Made by a program: the position numbers and the translations under genes
From: Pseudomonas sp. R5-89-07
GTDB lineage: Bacteria > Pseudomonadota > Gammaproteobacteria > Pseudomonadales > Pseudomonadaceae
Direction of reading: 5' to 3'
Length of the DNA stretch: 64,000 bases
NCBI RefSeq assembly: GCF_003851685.1
Contig: NZ_CP027727.1
Location: forward strand, 4,712,001 to 4,776,000
In this document: positions 40,612 to 50,007 of the stretch, piece by piece
How the letters are laid out: every line of letters starts with the position of its first letter
How positions within the stretch are numbered: position 1 is the stretch's first letter
The notes under the pieces: model-generated
Database searches by the model: none
What the model saw: the letters and a program-made list of their open reading frames with translations, nothing else
Told to the model about the DNA's origin: nothing

Positions 40612-42039
40612 CTACAGATTCAGGCGAGCCGCTAAAGAGTCGGCATAGTCTTGCCATTCACCCAGTACCTGGTGCTGAAACGCTGTTGCATTGTTTTCCA
40701 ATTCCTTACGTGCCAGCTTAAATGCCATCAAGGTATTGGGCGCGCCCCACACCGGGTCTGACAAACGTTGCTGACAGAAAAGTCTCCAGCGCTCTTGTTC
40801 CTCATTGTTCAAGGTTTCAGGAAAGTTACGCGCGCGGTAGCGAAATAATAATTCCGGCAACCGATGATCATCGAACGGCCATTGCTGACGCCCTAGTTGT
40901 ATCGGCTCTGCCATGCGAACTTGTTCACATAAACGCCGGTCACGGTCGCCGATAAAACCATCGTAGAGCTGCTGCTCCGGATCCTCATTCGCCGCAAACT
41001 CCTCCTCGGCGTAAATGCTTGCCAACTTGTCACGCCAAACTTCCTGTGCGTCAGTTAGTCGCAGCGCCCGCGCCTGATAAACGCTCATATCCAGTTGCAG
41101 CCGCTCGCGATCTTCCGCCCGCAGCACCTTCAACGGCGCCACCACCGGGCAGCGGTTGATGTGCAACAGCTTCAAAGGCACCGCCAGCTCACCCTCCGCC
41201 AGTTGATCACGGCGCGTATAAAGGCGTTCGCGCAACGTGTCGGCATCCAACTCGAGCAAGGCCTGCGGGTCGAGCCCCAGGTCGCAGACAATCAATGCAT
41301 TGCGATTGCGCGGGTGCCAGGCCAAAGGCAGTACGACACCCAGATAATGACGCTCGGCGCTGAAGCGTCCGGAAATGTGCACCATCGGCTGCAACAACCG
41401 CACCTGGTCCATCACCCGTTGCTTGCTGCGCAACTGGAACAGCCACTCATACAGTTTGGGTTGTTTTTCGCGCACCAGCCGCGCCAGGGCAATGGTTGCG
41501 CGCACGTCGGACAACGCATCATGAGCCTGGCCGTGGTCGATGCCGTTGGCCTCGGTCAAGCGCTCAAGCTTGAGCGTCACGCGCCCGTCTTGCTCGGGCC
41601 ACACAATGCCTTCCGGTCGCAGGGCATATGCGGTGCGCATCACATCGATCAAATCCCAGCGGCTGTTACCGCCCTGCCACTCACGCGCATAGGGGTCGAA
41701 AAAGTTGCGGTACAGGCTGTAGCGCGTCATCTCGTCATCGAATCGCAGGGTGTTGTATCCCGCGCCGCACGTACCGGGGGCAGACAGTTCGGCATGCACC
41801 CGGGTCATGAAATCCGCTTCGGCAAGGCCCTTCTGCGCCAGGACACTCGGCGTGATACCGGTGATCGCACACGCCGCCGGATGGGGCAAGATATCGTCGC
41901 CGGGCTGGCAGTAAAGATTGATCGGCGGGCCGACTTCGTTGAGTTCGAGGTCGGTACGAATGCCGGCTACCTGCAGCGGGCGATCGCTGCGCGGGTTGAT
42001 CCCGGTGGTTTCATAGTCGTACCAGAAAATGGAGGTCAC
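40612..42039 (-). CDS. sbcB: Exodeoxyribonuclease I
   Basis: A 475-residue DEDDh exonuclease that degrades single-stranded DNA 3'-5'. The ExoI motif is FWYDYETTGINPRSDRP (first Asp-Glu pair), then DDEMTRYSLYRNFFDPYAREW and DHGQAHDALSDVRAT (third Asp and His). The SH3-like and C-terminal helical domains are typical of SbcB. Translation starts at GTG. It converges on mvaT, the Pseudomonas standard. Confidence 0.96.
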   Translation of the reverse strand: MTSIFWYDYETTGINPRSDRPLQVAGIRTDLELNEVGPPINLYCQPGDDILPHPAACAITGITPSVLAQKGLAEADFMTRVHAELSAPGTCGAGYNTLRFDDEMTRYSLYRNFFDPYAREWQGGNSRWDLIDVMRTAYALRPEGIVWPEQDGRVTLKLERLTEANGIDHGQAHDALSDVRATIALARLVREKQPKLYEWLFQLRSKQRVMDQVRLLQPMVHISGRFSAERHYLGVVLPLAWHPRNRNALIVCDLGLDPQALLELDADTLRERLYTRRDQLAEGELAVPLKLLHINRCPVVAPLKVLRAEDRERLQLDMSVYQARALRLTDAQEVWRDKLASIYAEEEFAANEDPEQQLYDGFIGDRDRRLCEQVRMAEPIQLGRQQWPFDDHRLPELLFRYRARNFPETLNNEEQERWRLFCQQRLSDPVWGAPNTLMAFKLARKELENNATAFQHQVLGEWQDYADSLAARLNL

Positions 42040-42206
42040 GGCCTGTTCCTGTGCTGAAGACCGGCAAAGTCTAGGCGCTGCGGGGTGTCAGGGGCCAGCG
42101 ATACCTTTACTGTACAAACATCCAGCAAAATCTTCGAGGGTTGCTTCCAGCCTCGACACTGCTAGCATCCGTCTCTCTCAGTCGCTTCGCACTGCCAAGG
42201 ACCGCA

Positions 42207-42899
42207 ATGCCAACAGCACCTCTGGATACCTGCTACCAGATCGAGACCCCGGAGGGTATCGACCTGCCCTTGCGCCCAGCCGGCCTGCCCTCAAGGGCGT
42301 TGGCCTATGCCTTCGACCTGCTCGTGCGTGGGGTGGTCATGGGCATCCTGCTGGTGCCCCTGGCGCTGCTGGGCAACCTCGGGCTTGGCTTGGGCTCGCT
42401 GCTGCTGTTCCTCGTCAGCTGGTGGTACATGGTGCTGTTCGAAGTGCTCAACCAGGGCTGTTCCCCCGGCAAGCAGGTCATGGGCCTGCGGGTGGTGCAG
42501 GACGACGGCACGCCCATCGGTTGGTCGGCGTCGCTGATCCGCAACCTGCTGCGCTTTGTCGACATGCTGCCCTTCGGCTACTTCTTCGGCGCCATCAGTT
42601 GCCTGCAACATCCGCACTTCAAGCGCCTCGGCGACCTGGCCGCGGGTACGCTGGTGGTCTACCGCGAGCAGCCATTGGCACGCCCGCGCATCCCGCAGGC
42701 AGCCGCCCTGCGCCTGCCCTTCACACTGGAACTGGGCGAGCAGCGGGCCATACTCGGTTTCGCCGAACGCCAGGCTGAACTGTCTGCCGAGCGCGTCCAT
42801 GAACTGGCGGCAATCCTCGCCGCGCCGTTGCAGGTGTCTCCGGCTCGCGCCGTGGAGCAACTCAACGGTGTGGCCCATGGCGTGTTGGGGCCGACATGA
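42207..42899 (+). CDS. RDD-family membrane protein
   Basis: A 230-residue protein. The RDD domain spans about 25-165: LPSRALAYAFDLLVRGVVM (Arg and Asp of the motif), several membrane helices, PGKQVMGLRVVQDDG, RNLLRFVDMLPFGYFFG and KRLGDLAAGTLVVYR. A cytosolic C-terminal extension (about 170-230) follows. First gene of the RDD-SpoIIM-DUF4129-DUF4350-MoxR-DUF58 operon; the end overlaps the next start (ATGA). Function unknown. Start at 42207 with AAGGA upstream. Confidence 0.88.
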   Translation: MPTAPLDTCYQIETPEGIDLPLRPAGLPSRALAYAFDLLVRGVVMGILLVPLALLGNLGLGLGSLLLFLVSWWYMVLFEVLNQGCSPGKQVMGLRVVQDDGTPIGWSASLIRNLLRFVDMLPFGYFFGAISCLQHPHFKRLGDLAAGTLVVYREQPLARPRIPQAAALRLPFTLELGEQRAILGFAERQAELSAERVHELAAILAAPLQVSPARAVEQLNGVAHGVLGPT

Positions 42900-43870
42900 A
42901 GCAGAGCCTTTTTGAAAGTCGTCACCAACAGCAATGGCACACCTTTGCCGAACAACTGCAACAGTTGGAGCGAGGCAAAGCCTGCGAGGTAGCCGACTTC
43001 CCTTATCACTATCGACGCCTGTGCCAACACCTGGCCCTGGCCCAGGAGCGCGGCTACAGCAGTTACCTGGTGGACCGCCTGCAACAGCTGGCGCTGCGCG
43101 GCCACCAGCAACTGTATCGTCATCGCAGTCAAACGACGGCGGACGTACTGGCCTTCATCCTGGCCGGCTTCCCGCGCCTGGTGCGCGAACAGTGGCGATT
43201 CGTACTGGTCGCCAGCCTGCTGTTCTTCGGCAGCCTGCTCGGTATCGCTTTGCTGGTCTACCTGTTCCCCGACCTGATCTACAGCATCGTCAGCCCGCAA
43301 CAGGTGGCCGAGATGCAGAGCATGTACGACCCCGCCGCCAGCCGCCTGGGGCGTGCGGCCGAACGTGCCTCCAGCGAAGACTGGATGATGTTTGGCTATT
43401 ACGTGATGCACAACATCGGCATCGCGTTCCAGACCTTTGCCGCCGGCTTGCTGTTCGGCCTGGGCAGCGTGTTCTTCCTGGTATTCAACGGATTGACGAT
43501 CGGGGCGGTCTGCGGGTACCTCAGTGAGATCGGCTACGGCCAGACGTTCTGGTCATTTGTGATCGGTCATGGTGCCTTCGAACTCAGCGCCATCGCTCTG
43601 GCCGGTGCAGCAGGCTTGCAACTGGGCTGGTCGCTGATCGCTCCAGGGCCTCTGGCACGCAGTGAATCCCTGCGCCTCGCGGCCCGCAAAAGCGTGCAGA
43701 TGCTCTGCGGGGTTATGATATTCCTGCTGATTGCAGCATTCATTGAGGCCTACTGGTCATCCAGCACGACACTTGCACCCTGGATCAAATACCTTGTGGG
43801 CGGCGCACTGTGGCTGCTGGTGGCTGCCTACCTGACCTTCGCCGGCCGGACTCGCCATGCGCCTAAGTGA
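42896..43870 (+). CDS. SpoIIM-family (stage II sporulation protein M-like) membrane protein
   Basis: A 324-residue protein. The N-terminal ~90 residues are soluble and helical (MKQSLFESRHQQQW...), followed by five to six membrane helices of the SpoIIM/DUF95 family (NIGIAFQTFAAGLLFGLGSV, GHGAFELSAIALAGAAGLQLG). In non-sporulating bacteria these genes accompany MoxR-DUF58 modules. Overlaps of 4 bases upstream and 14 bases downstream indicate translational coupling. Confidence 0.87.
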   Translation: MKQSLFESRHQQQWHTFAEQLQQLERGKACEVADFPYHYRRLCQHLALAQERGYSSYLVDRLQQLALRGHQQLYRHRSQTTADVLAFILAGFPRLVREQWRFVLVASLLFFGSLLGIALLVYLFPDLIYSIVSPQQVAEMQSMYDPAASRLGRAAERASSEDWMMFGYYVMHNIGIAFQTFAAGLLFGLGSVFFLVFNGLTIGAVCGYLSEIGYGQTFWSFVIGHGAFELSAIALAGAAGLQLGWSLIAPGPLARSESLRLAARKSVQMLCGVMIFLLIAAFIEAYWSSSTTLAPWIKYLVGGALWLLVAAYLTFAGRTRHAPK

Positions 43871-45386
43871 TTCCAGCGTGGTAATCCGCCCCCGCACCTC
43901 CTGGGAAGCCATGGACCTCGGCGTACTGATGGCCCGGGAACATCGGGCATTGCTGATGAGCAGTTGGGCCCTGGTAAGCCTGCCTGTGTTCATTCTGCTC
44001 ACCGCGCTGCTGTGGCAGTACCCGTCCTACGCGATATTCCTGTTCTGGTGGCTGAAGCCCGCCTTCGAGCGCTTGCCGTTGTACATCCTTTCCAAGGCCC
44101 TGTTTGGTGAAACGCCAAGCCTGAAACAGGCCGTTCGCCAGTGGCCACGCCTGCTCAAGGGACAACTGCTCGCCAGCCTGACCTGGCGTCGGCTGAGCCT
44201 GAGCCGCAGCTTCGTACTTCCCGTGAGCCAGCTCGAAGGCCTGGAGGGTCAAGCGCGCCAGCAGCGGCTGGGCGTACTGCAACAGCGCAATGCGGGCGCT
44301 GCGCGCTGGCTGACGATCATCGGGGTGCACCTGGAAATCGGCCTGTGGTTCGGCTGCATGGCGCTGTTCTATCTATTCATCCCGGAACAGGTCGAACTGG
44401 ATTGGGACTGGCAGCGCCTGGCACTGGCGACAGGCCCGCAGGGGCTATGGCTGGAACACCTGAGCAATGCCTTCTATGCGCTGATCCTGGTGTTCTGGGA
44501 ACCCATCTACGTCGCCTGCGGTTTCAGCCTGTACCTGAACCGTCGCACCGTCCTTGAGGCTTGGGACCTGGAACTGGTGTTTCGAAGGTTGCGCCAACGC
44601 CTGAGCAGTGTCGCGCCGCTGTTGCTGCTGGCCATCGCGCTGACCCTGACGCAATTGAGCCCACCGGCGATGGCCGGCGAAACGCCTGGCCAAAAGCCCC
44701 TCAGCACCCAGGCCTCCAGTCAATCGATCAAGGCACTGCTGGAAAAACCGCCGTTCAAGAATCCGGAAACCGTCACCCGTTATCGTTTTGGCGAGGAAAG
44801 CTCCGCCCCCGCCCGTAAAGCCCACGGTGATGGCAAGCTGCCTGGCTGGCTCCAGCACTTGCTCGACAACCTCAACAGCAACACCTTCAAACACCTGGCC
44901 ATGGGCCTGGAGATACTGCTATGGGCCCTGGTGATTGGCGGGCTGGCCTTGCTGGTCTGGCGCTACCGTGAATGGCTGCGCACGTTTGTCAGCCGCAGGC
45001 GGCAATCTCACCCCAAGGCCACACAACCTGCGCCTGCCCAGTTGTTCGGGCTGGAACTGGGGGTCGAGACGTTGCCCGACGACATCGCCAGCGCCGCCGA
45101 ACAGCTATGGCCCAGCCAACCGAGGGAAGCCCTTGGCCTGCTCTATCGCGGCTTGCTCAGCCGACTGCTGCATGAGTTCAGCCTGCCACTCAAAAGTGCC
45201 GACACCGAGGGCCAGGTGCTGGAGCGCATTCGTCATTTGCAGCAACCGCAGTTGCTGGCATTCAGTCACGAATTGACCCGTCACTGGCAAAACCTTGCTT
45301 ATGGCCACCGCCTGCCCCCCGACGCCGCCCAGCAACAGCTGTGCAACGATTGGCGCGCACTCTTCAGTGACGGAGCCAGCCAATGA
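43857..45386 (+). CDS. DUF4129 domain membrane protein
   Basis: A 509-residue protein. Membrane helices occur at about 35-60, 150-170, 205-225 and 255-275, then a periplasmic Pro/Ser-rich stretch, another helix near 350-368 (LEILLWALVIGGLALLVWRY), and a cytosolic C-terminal DUF4129 domain (ALGLLYRGLLSRLLHEFSLPLKSADTEGQVL). DUF4129 is sometimes linked to transglutaminase/MoxR modules. It starts inside the SpoIIM gene and overlaps the next gene by 4 bases. Mechanism unknown. Confidence 0.85.
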   Translation: MRLSDSSVVIRPRTSWEAMDLGVLMAREHRALLMSSWALVSLPVFILLTALLWQYPSYAIFLFWWLKPAFERLPLYILSKALFGETPSLKQAVRQWPRLLKGQLLASLTWRRLSLSRSFVLPVSQLEGLEGQARQQRLGVLQQRNAGAARWLTIIGVHLEIGLWFGCMALFYLFIPEQVELDWDWQRLALATGPQGLWLEHLSNAFYALILVFWEPIYVACGFSLYLNRRTVLEAWDLELVFRRLRQRLSSVAPLLLLAIALTLTQLSPPAMAGETPGQKPLSTQASSQSIKALLEKPPFKNPETVTRYRFGEESSAPARKAHGDGKLPGWLQHLLDNLNSNTFKHLAMGLEILLWALVIGGLALLVWRYREWLRTFVSRRRQSHPKATQPAPAQLFGLELGVETLPDDIASAAEQLWPSQPREALGLLYRGLLSRLLHEFSLPLKSADTEGQVLERIRHLQQPQLLAFSHELTRHWQNLAYGHRLPPDAAQQQLCNDWRALFSDGASQ

Positions 45387-46540
45387 ACCGCCCCTTGGTC
45401 TGGATAGCGCTGCTGCTGGCGTGCCTGTTGGGAGCGGGTGGCCTGTATGCCTGGCACAAGGCAATTCCCTACGTGGAAGTCGTGGATCGTGGCCCGTCGC
45501 CAGAGGCACTGGCGAATCCCTACCTCGCGGCTGAGCATTTCCTGCGCGAGCAGGGCGTCGCGGTAGCGCATGCCAACGGGCTTGAGCGCCTGGCCGACCT
45601 GCCCGCCAAAGACCATAGCCTGCTGTTGCTGGGGGAGCGCAGCAACATGACCCCACGCCAGGTGGAACAGCTGCTGGCATGGGCAAAAGCCGGCGGCCAT
45701 CTGCTACTGGTGGCCGAGGCGTTATGGGATGAAGAGACCGGCAAAAGCGGCGACCTGCTGCTCGATCGCCTCGAACTTCGCCAGGCCTTGAGCGATGACT
45801 TCGACGAGCCGGCGCCACCGCGCAAAAAGGTCGCACCCGACCTCACCAAACTGTATGTCGACAATGAAACCGCGCCGGCATATTTCAGTTTTGACACCGA
45901 TTTCAATCTTACCGACCCCAGGCACCTGGCGCAGTTTTCAGCCAACAGCGCCAAGTCCAGCCATCTGATGCAACGTGACGTGGGAACAGGCCGCGTCACG
46001 GTGATCACCGACAGCGACCTGTGGAAAACCCCGGGCATCGGCAAGCACGACAACGCTTGGCTGTTGTGGTACCTGACCCAGGGCACCGACGTCACCTTGC
46101 TGTTCAACAGCGATGTGGACGACCTGCTGACCCTGCTGATCCGTTATTTCCCCCAGGCCCTCATCGCGCTGGCCGCACTGGTTGCCCTGACGCTATGGCA
46201 AGCCGGCATGCGCCAGGGCCCGATCCAGCAATCCGCGCCCAAAGCGCGTCGTCAGTTACAGGAGCATTTGCGCGCCAGCGCCGACTTCCTGCTGCGCCGC
46301 AACGGCCAGTGCACATTGCTGCAAGCCTTGCAGCAAGACCTGCTGCGCACCGCCCGGCGGCGCCACCCCGGCTTCGAACACCTCGACACGGCCGAGCAAT
46401 GGCAGGTGCTGGGACGCCTGACGCGACAACCCTCTCATATCATCAGCCAGGCACTCGGCGCACCGTCGCTGAAACGGCTCTCCAGCGCCGACTTCAGCCG
46501 CCAGGTGGCGTGCCTGCAAACCCTCAGGAATGCCCTATGA
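45383..46540 (+). CDS. DUF4350 domain protein
   Basis: A 385-residue protein. An N-terminal signal/anchor (LVWIALLLACLLGAGGLYAW) is followed by an extracytoplasmic domain of the DUF4350 type (glutamine-amidotransferase-like fold: HSLLLLGERSNMTPRQVEQLLAWAKAGGHLLLVAE), a second membrane helix (ALIALAALVALTLWQAGM, about 255-272), and a cytosolic tail. Overlaps both neighbours by 4 bases. Role within the MoxR module unknown. Confidence 0.85.
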   Translation: MNRPLVWIALLLACLLGAGGLYAWHKAIPYVEVVDRGPSPEALANPYLAAEHFLREQGVAVAHANGLERLADLPAKDHSLLLLGERSNMTPRQVEQLLAWAKAGGHLLLVAEALWDEETGKSGDLLLDRLELRQALSDDFDEPAPPRKKVAPDLTKLYVDNETAPAYFSFDTDFNLTDPRHLAQFSANSAKSSHLMQRDVGTGRVTVITDSDLWKTPGIGKHDNAWLLWYLTQGTDVTLLFNSDVDDLLTLLIRYFPQALIALAALVALTLWQAGMRQGPIQQSAPKARRQLQEHLRASADFLLRRNGQCTLLQALQQDLLRTARRRHPGFEHLDTAEQWQVLGRLTRQPSHIISQALGAPSLKRLSSADFSRQVACLQTLRNAL

Positions 46541-47535
46541 GCGACTCTCCAATGGCCACTGCCCTGAACACCGAACACAGTCTTCAATCCGCCAGCCAAC
46601 AGGCCCAGGCCCTGCGCGTTGAATTGCGCAAGGCAGTCATTGGCCAGGACGCGGTGATCGACGACGTACTCACCGCATTGATCGCAGGCGGCCATGTACT
46701 GCTTGAGGGCGTACCCGGTTTGGGCAAAACGCTGCTGGTGCGTGCATTGGCCCGTTGCTTTGGCGGTGATTACGCGCGCATCCAGTTCACCCCGGACCTG
46801 ATGCCCAGCGATGTCACCGGCCACGCGGTGTACGACCTGCAGACCGAACAGTTCAAGCTGCGCAAGGGGCCGGTATTCACTCACCTGCTGCTCGCCGACG
46901 AAATCAATCGTGCCCCGGCCAAGACACAAGCGGCACTGCTTGAAGCCATGCAGGAGCGTCAGGTCACCCTGGAGGGTGAGGCATTGCCCATCGGCGCGCC
47001 GTTCATGGTGCTGGCCACCCAGAATCCCATCGAGCAGGAAGGCACCTACCCCTTGCCCGAAGCCGAGCTGGACCGATTCATGCTCAAGGTCCGCATGGAT
47101 TATCCCGACGCACGACAAGAGTTGGACATGGTGCGCGAAGTCAGCCGCTCGTCACGGGCCGACATGCTCGATGTGCAACCGTTGCGAACCGTGTTGCAAG
47201 CCGAAGACGTGGTGCAGATGCAGCAGATCGCCAGCGGCATGCCTCTGGATGAGCAGGTCCTCGACTATGCCGTGCGCCTGGCGCGAGCAACGCGTAGTTG
47301 GCCAGGCTTGAGCATCGGCGCCGGTCCCCGGGCTTCTATCGCCCTGGTTCGCGGTGCCCGTGCCCGGGCGCTGTTGCGCGGGGGTGAATTCGTGACCCCG
47401 GATGACGTCAAGGGCTGCGCCCTGGCGGTGCTGCGTCATCGCGTACGTCTTTCGCCGGAGCTGGACATCGACGGCCTGGAGGTGGATCAGGTGATCATGC
47501 AGTTGCTCGACCAGACCCCGGCGCCCAGGCAGTAA
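46537..47535 (+). CDS. MoxR-type AAA+ ATPase
   Basis: A 332-residue AAA+ protein of the MoxR family. Walker A is GVPGLGKT (58-65), Walker B LLLADEINR, sensor 1 LATQNPIEQEGTYPLPEA, and a C-terminal lid domain carries LRHRVRLSPE. MoxR ATPases act as metal-insertion or complex-maturation chaperones together with VWA/DUF58 partners. The start at 46537 overlaps the previous stop (ATGA); a longer frame to 46021 runs antiparallel in composition and was rejected. The DUF58 partner follows 7 bases later. Confidence 0.93.
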   Translation: MSDSPMATALNTEHSLQSASQQAQALRVELRKAVIGQDAVIDDVLTALIAGGHVLLEGVPGLGKTLLVRALARCFGGDYARIQFTPDLMPSDVTGHAVYDLQTEQFKLRKGPVFTHLLLADEINRAPAKTQAALLEAMQERQVTLEGEALPIGAPFMVLATQNPIEQEGTYPLPEAELDRFMLKVRMDYPDARQELDMVREVSRSSRADMLDVQPLRTVLQAEDVVQMQQIASGMPLDEQVLDYAVRLARATRSWPGLSIGAGPRASIALVRGARARALLRGGEFVTPDDVKGCALAVLRHRVRLSPELDIDGLEVDQVIMQLLDQTPAPRQ

Positions 47536-47542
47536 CGCGGGC

Positions 47543-48874
47543 ATGAAACCGACCCGTCTGCTCTTGACCTGGCTGGGTGTGCTGCTGGCCCTCGATATCC
47601 TGCTGGGTACGTCGGCGGCGTTGCAGTTCACGGTGCCCAAGGCCTTGCACGCAATCGCCTGGGGCCTGTTGCTGGCTCTGTTGTTGCTGGCGATGCTGGA
47701 TGCCATACGGTTGCGCCGCCGACCGTCGCCGCATGTGCAAAGGACACTGCCTGGCAGCCTGGCGTTGGGGCGCTGGGGCGAAGTGCGCCTGTCACTGGAA
47801 CATGACTATCCACAGCCGGTGACCGTGCAGGTGTTCGATCACGTGCCTGACGGACTGGTTGTGGATAACCTGCCCCAACACATCACGCTGCGCCCTGGCG
47901 AGCGTGCTGAGTTGGGCTATGGCGTCCGCCCCGTGCGCCGTGGGCATTTCAGCTTCAGCCGCTGCGAGGTCCAGGTGCCCAGTCCGTTGGGGTTATGGTC
48001 GGCACGACGCTGGATCGAAGCCCGCGACGCCACACGCGTGTACCCGGATTTCGCCCGTTTGTCCGGCGCACAGTTGCAGGGAGTGGATAACTGGCTGAAC
48101 CAGCTGGGGATACGTCAGCACCAACGGCGCGGACCGGGCCTGGAGTTTCATCAATTACGCGAGTTTCGCGACGGTGACAGCCTGCGCCAGATCGACTGGA
48201 AAGCCACCGCACGCCAACGCACGCCGATTGCCCGGGAATACGAGGATGAGCGCGACCAGCAGATTGTGTTCCTGCTCGATTGCGGCCGGCGCATGCGCAG
48301 CCAGGATGACGAGCTGTCCCACTTCGACCACGCTCTCAACGCTTGCCTGTTAATGAGTTATGTCGCCTTGCGCCAAGGCGATGCAGTAGGGCTGTGTACC
48401 TTTGCCAGCGACCAACCGCGTTACCTGGCACCGGCCAAGGGCAGCAGCCAGTTGAACGTTTTGCTGAACGCGGTTTATGACCTGGAGAGCACACGCAAGA
48501 CAGCTGACTATGAGGCCGCCGCCAGCCAATTGCTGGCTCGGCAGAAACGCCGCGCTATGGTGATCGTGCTCACCAACCTGCGCGATGAAGATGATGAAGC
48601 CCTGATGACTGCCATCAAGCGAATCGGTCGACACCATCGGGTACTGGTCGCGAGTTTGCGAGAGGAAGTACTCGACCAGTTACGCCAGGCCCCGGTACAA
48701 ACCCTACCCGAAGCACTGGCTTACAGCGGCGCAATTGACTACCTCAACAGGCGAAACCAGCTGCATGATCACCTGGGCGCGCATGGGCTGTCGGTAGTCG
48801 ATAGCTTGCCGTCGACGCTGGGCGCCGCGCTGGTCACGCGTTATCTGCGCTGGAAAAAAGCCGGAGTGTTCTGA
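47543..48874 (+). CDS. DUF58 domain protein (VWA-like MoxR partner)
   Basis: A 443-residue protein. Two N-terminal membrane helices (TWLGVLLALDILLGTSAAL and LHAIAWGLLLALLLLAML) are followed by a beta-rich domain and the DUF58 core: GDSLRQIDWKATARQRTP, then the von Willebrand-like IVFLLDCGRRM motif. It is the usual partner of MoxR. Last gene of the six-gene operon. ATG at 47543; no clear terminator follows before the convergent PilZ gene 19 bases away. Confidence 0.9.
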   Translation: MKPTRLLLTWLGVLLALDILLGTSAALQFTVPKALHAIAWGLLLALLLLAMLDAIRLRRRPSPHVQRTLPGSLALGRWGEVRLSLEHDYPQPVTVQVFDHVPDGLVVDNLPQHITLRPGERAELGYGVRPVRRGHFSFSRCEVQVPSPLGLWSARRWIEARDATRVYPDFARLSGAQLQGVDNWLNQLGIRQHQRRGPGLEFHQLREFRDGDSLRQIDWKATARQRTPIAREYEDERDQQIVFLLDCGRRMRSQDDELSHFDHALNACLLMSYVALRQGDAVGLCTFASDQPRYLAPAKGSSQLNVLLNAVYDLESTRKTADYEAAASQLLARQKRRAMVIVLTNLRDEDDEALMTAIKRIGRHHRVLVASLREEVLDQLRQAPVQTLPEALAYSGAIDYLNRRNQLHDHLGAHGLSVVDSLPSTLGAALVTRYLRWKKAGVF

Positions 48875-48893
48875 ACGCAAGCGTTGCGCATAG

Positions 48894-49271
48894 TCAGACA
48901 GGTGCCTGTAGAGGATCGAAACTGAAGTAATGCAGCAAGGCGTTGATCAATTGCGCGTATTCATCGCACGCCTGACACACACGGAACCCCGAGTCGTAAT
49001 GCTGCGGGTTGACGTCTTCACGGCTCCACAAGCAAGTCGCGGCGAGGTCAACGGCCCGAATCTCGCCGTCCGGTCCTGGAATTTTCAAGCACAGCTCGAA
49101 ATCGGCACCGATCATCATCGGAAGCTGGCTGATCAGCATCAGCCCGTCTTCAGAAACGTCGCCCAAAAAGCCGATTGGCTTGTCCGTAAGCCGGTTGAAC
49201 ACCTGCAAGAAATAAGGCAGCTGATGCCGTTCGATCCGTCGTTCGATAAACATGTTGAGTTCGCCATCCAA
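48894..49271 (-). CDS. PilZ domain protein
   Basis: A 125-residue protein. The PilZ cyclic-di-GMP-binding signature is complete: RxxxR as RRIER (11-15) and D-x-S-x-x-G as DVSEDG (38-43). It consists of a single domain, so it is probably an adaptor reading cyclic di-GMP. Met7 (MFIERRIERH) is an alternative start. It is convergent with the DUF58 gene. Partner unknown. Confidence 0.88.
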   Translation of the reverse strand: MDGELNMFIERRIERHQLPYFLQVFNRLTDKPIGFLGDVSEDGLMLISQLPMMIGADFELCLKIPGPDGEIRAVDLAATCLWSREDVNPQHYDSGFRVCQACDEYAQLINALLHYFSFDPLQAPV

Positions 49272-49458
49272 TAAAGCCAGTGATTCGGAACGAGCCCATC
49301 GCTCGCTCTCCCTGGATATCGGTGTGACAAACGGCCGTTGTCACAAAACAGCTGCCGAATCCGGGCCTTGCATTCTTTTGAATAGAAAGTTGTACAAACC
49401 AACACTCAAAGAATAACCCAAGACTGAAAACAGGCCAGTTATGAAGCGACAAATAGCA

Positions 49459-49833
49459 TCACAAAGACGTCGGCGGAGGTTGCGCCACACTCACGCCAGA
49501 GTAATGGCCTAGCTGGCGCAGGGTATCGAGCCGCGCTCGGGCACGGTAAGCGTACTCGCTCGCCGGGTATTGGCTGATGATGAATTGATAGGTTTGTGCG
49601 GCATCGACGAACAGTTTCTGCCGCTCCAGGCATTGCCCGCGCAACATCGAGACCTCGGGTTGCACATAACGACGGGTGCGGCTCTCACGGTCGACCTGGG
49701 ACAACTCCAGGGTGACCCGCGCGCAGTCACCCACCCCATAGGCGCGGTAGGCGTTGTTCAAATGATGGTCCATCGACCAGCGGGTGCAGCCGACAACACT
49801 GACGGCCAGGGCAGCAACGAGCAAAATTCGCAT
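49459..49833 (-). CDS. Small TPR lipoprotein
   Basis: A 124-residue protein. The signal peptide MRILLVAALAVSVVGC has a lipobox with Cys16. One to two tetratricopeptide-like helical pairs follow (NAYRAYGVGDCARVTLEL, LFVDAAQTYQFIISQYPASEYAYRARARLDTL), and the tail is Pro-rich. Probably an envelope lipoprotein acting as a scaffold. It is divergent from pykA. Function unknown. Confidence 0.8.
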   Translation of the reverse strand: MRILLVAALAVSVVGCTRWSMDHHLNNAYRAYGVGDCARVTLELSQVDRESRTRRYVQPEVSMLRGQCLERQKLFVDAAQTYQFIISQYPASEYAYRARARLDTLRQLGHYSGVSVAQPPPTSL

Positions 49834-50007
49834 GGGGGTTCTCCTGTCTTGTGCAGTGTATCGACCCCTGGTCGAAAATCTTCAAGGACGTTCGCCTTTC
49901 ATCCGCAGCAAAAACAAGCCGATCGTCGATAAGTAGTGCAAACGAACAATGACTACAACGAAAGAGCATAGTAGCCTTCCCCAGCGCTTGAACTCAGGAG
50001 TCTGTGC

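Noticed and set aside
46021..47535. MoxR ATPase with a 172-residue N-terminal extension
   Set aside because: The extension is an out-of-frame reading of the DUF4350 gene; the ATGA overlap at 46537 is the normal start.
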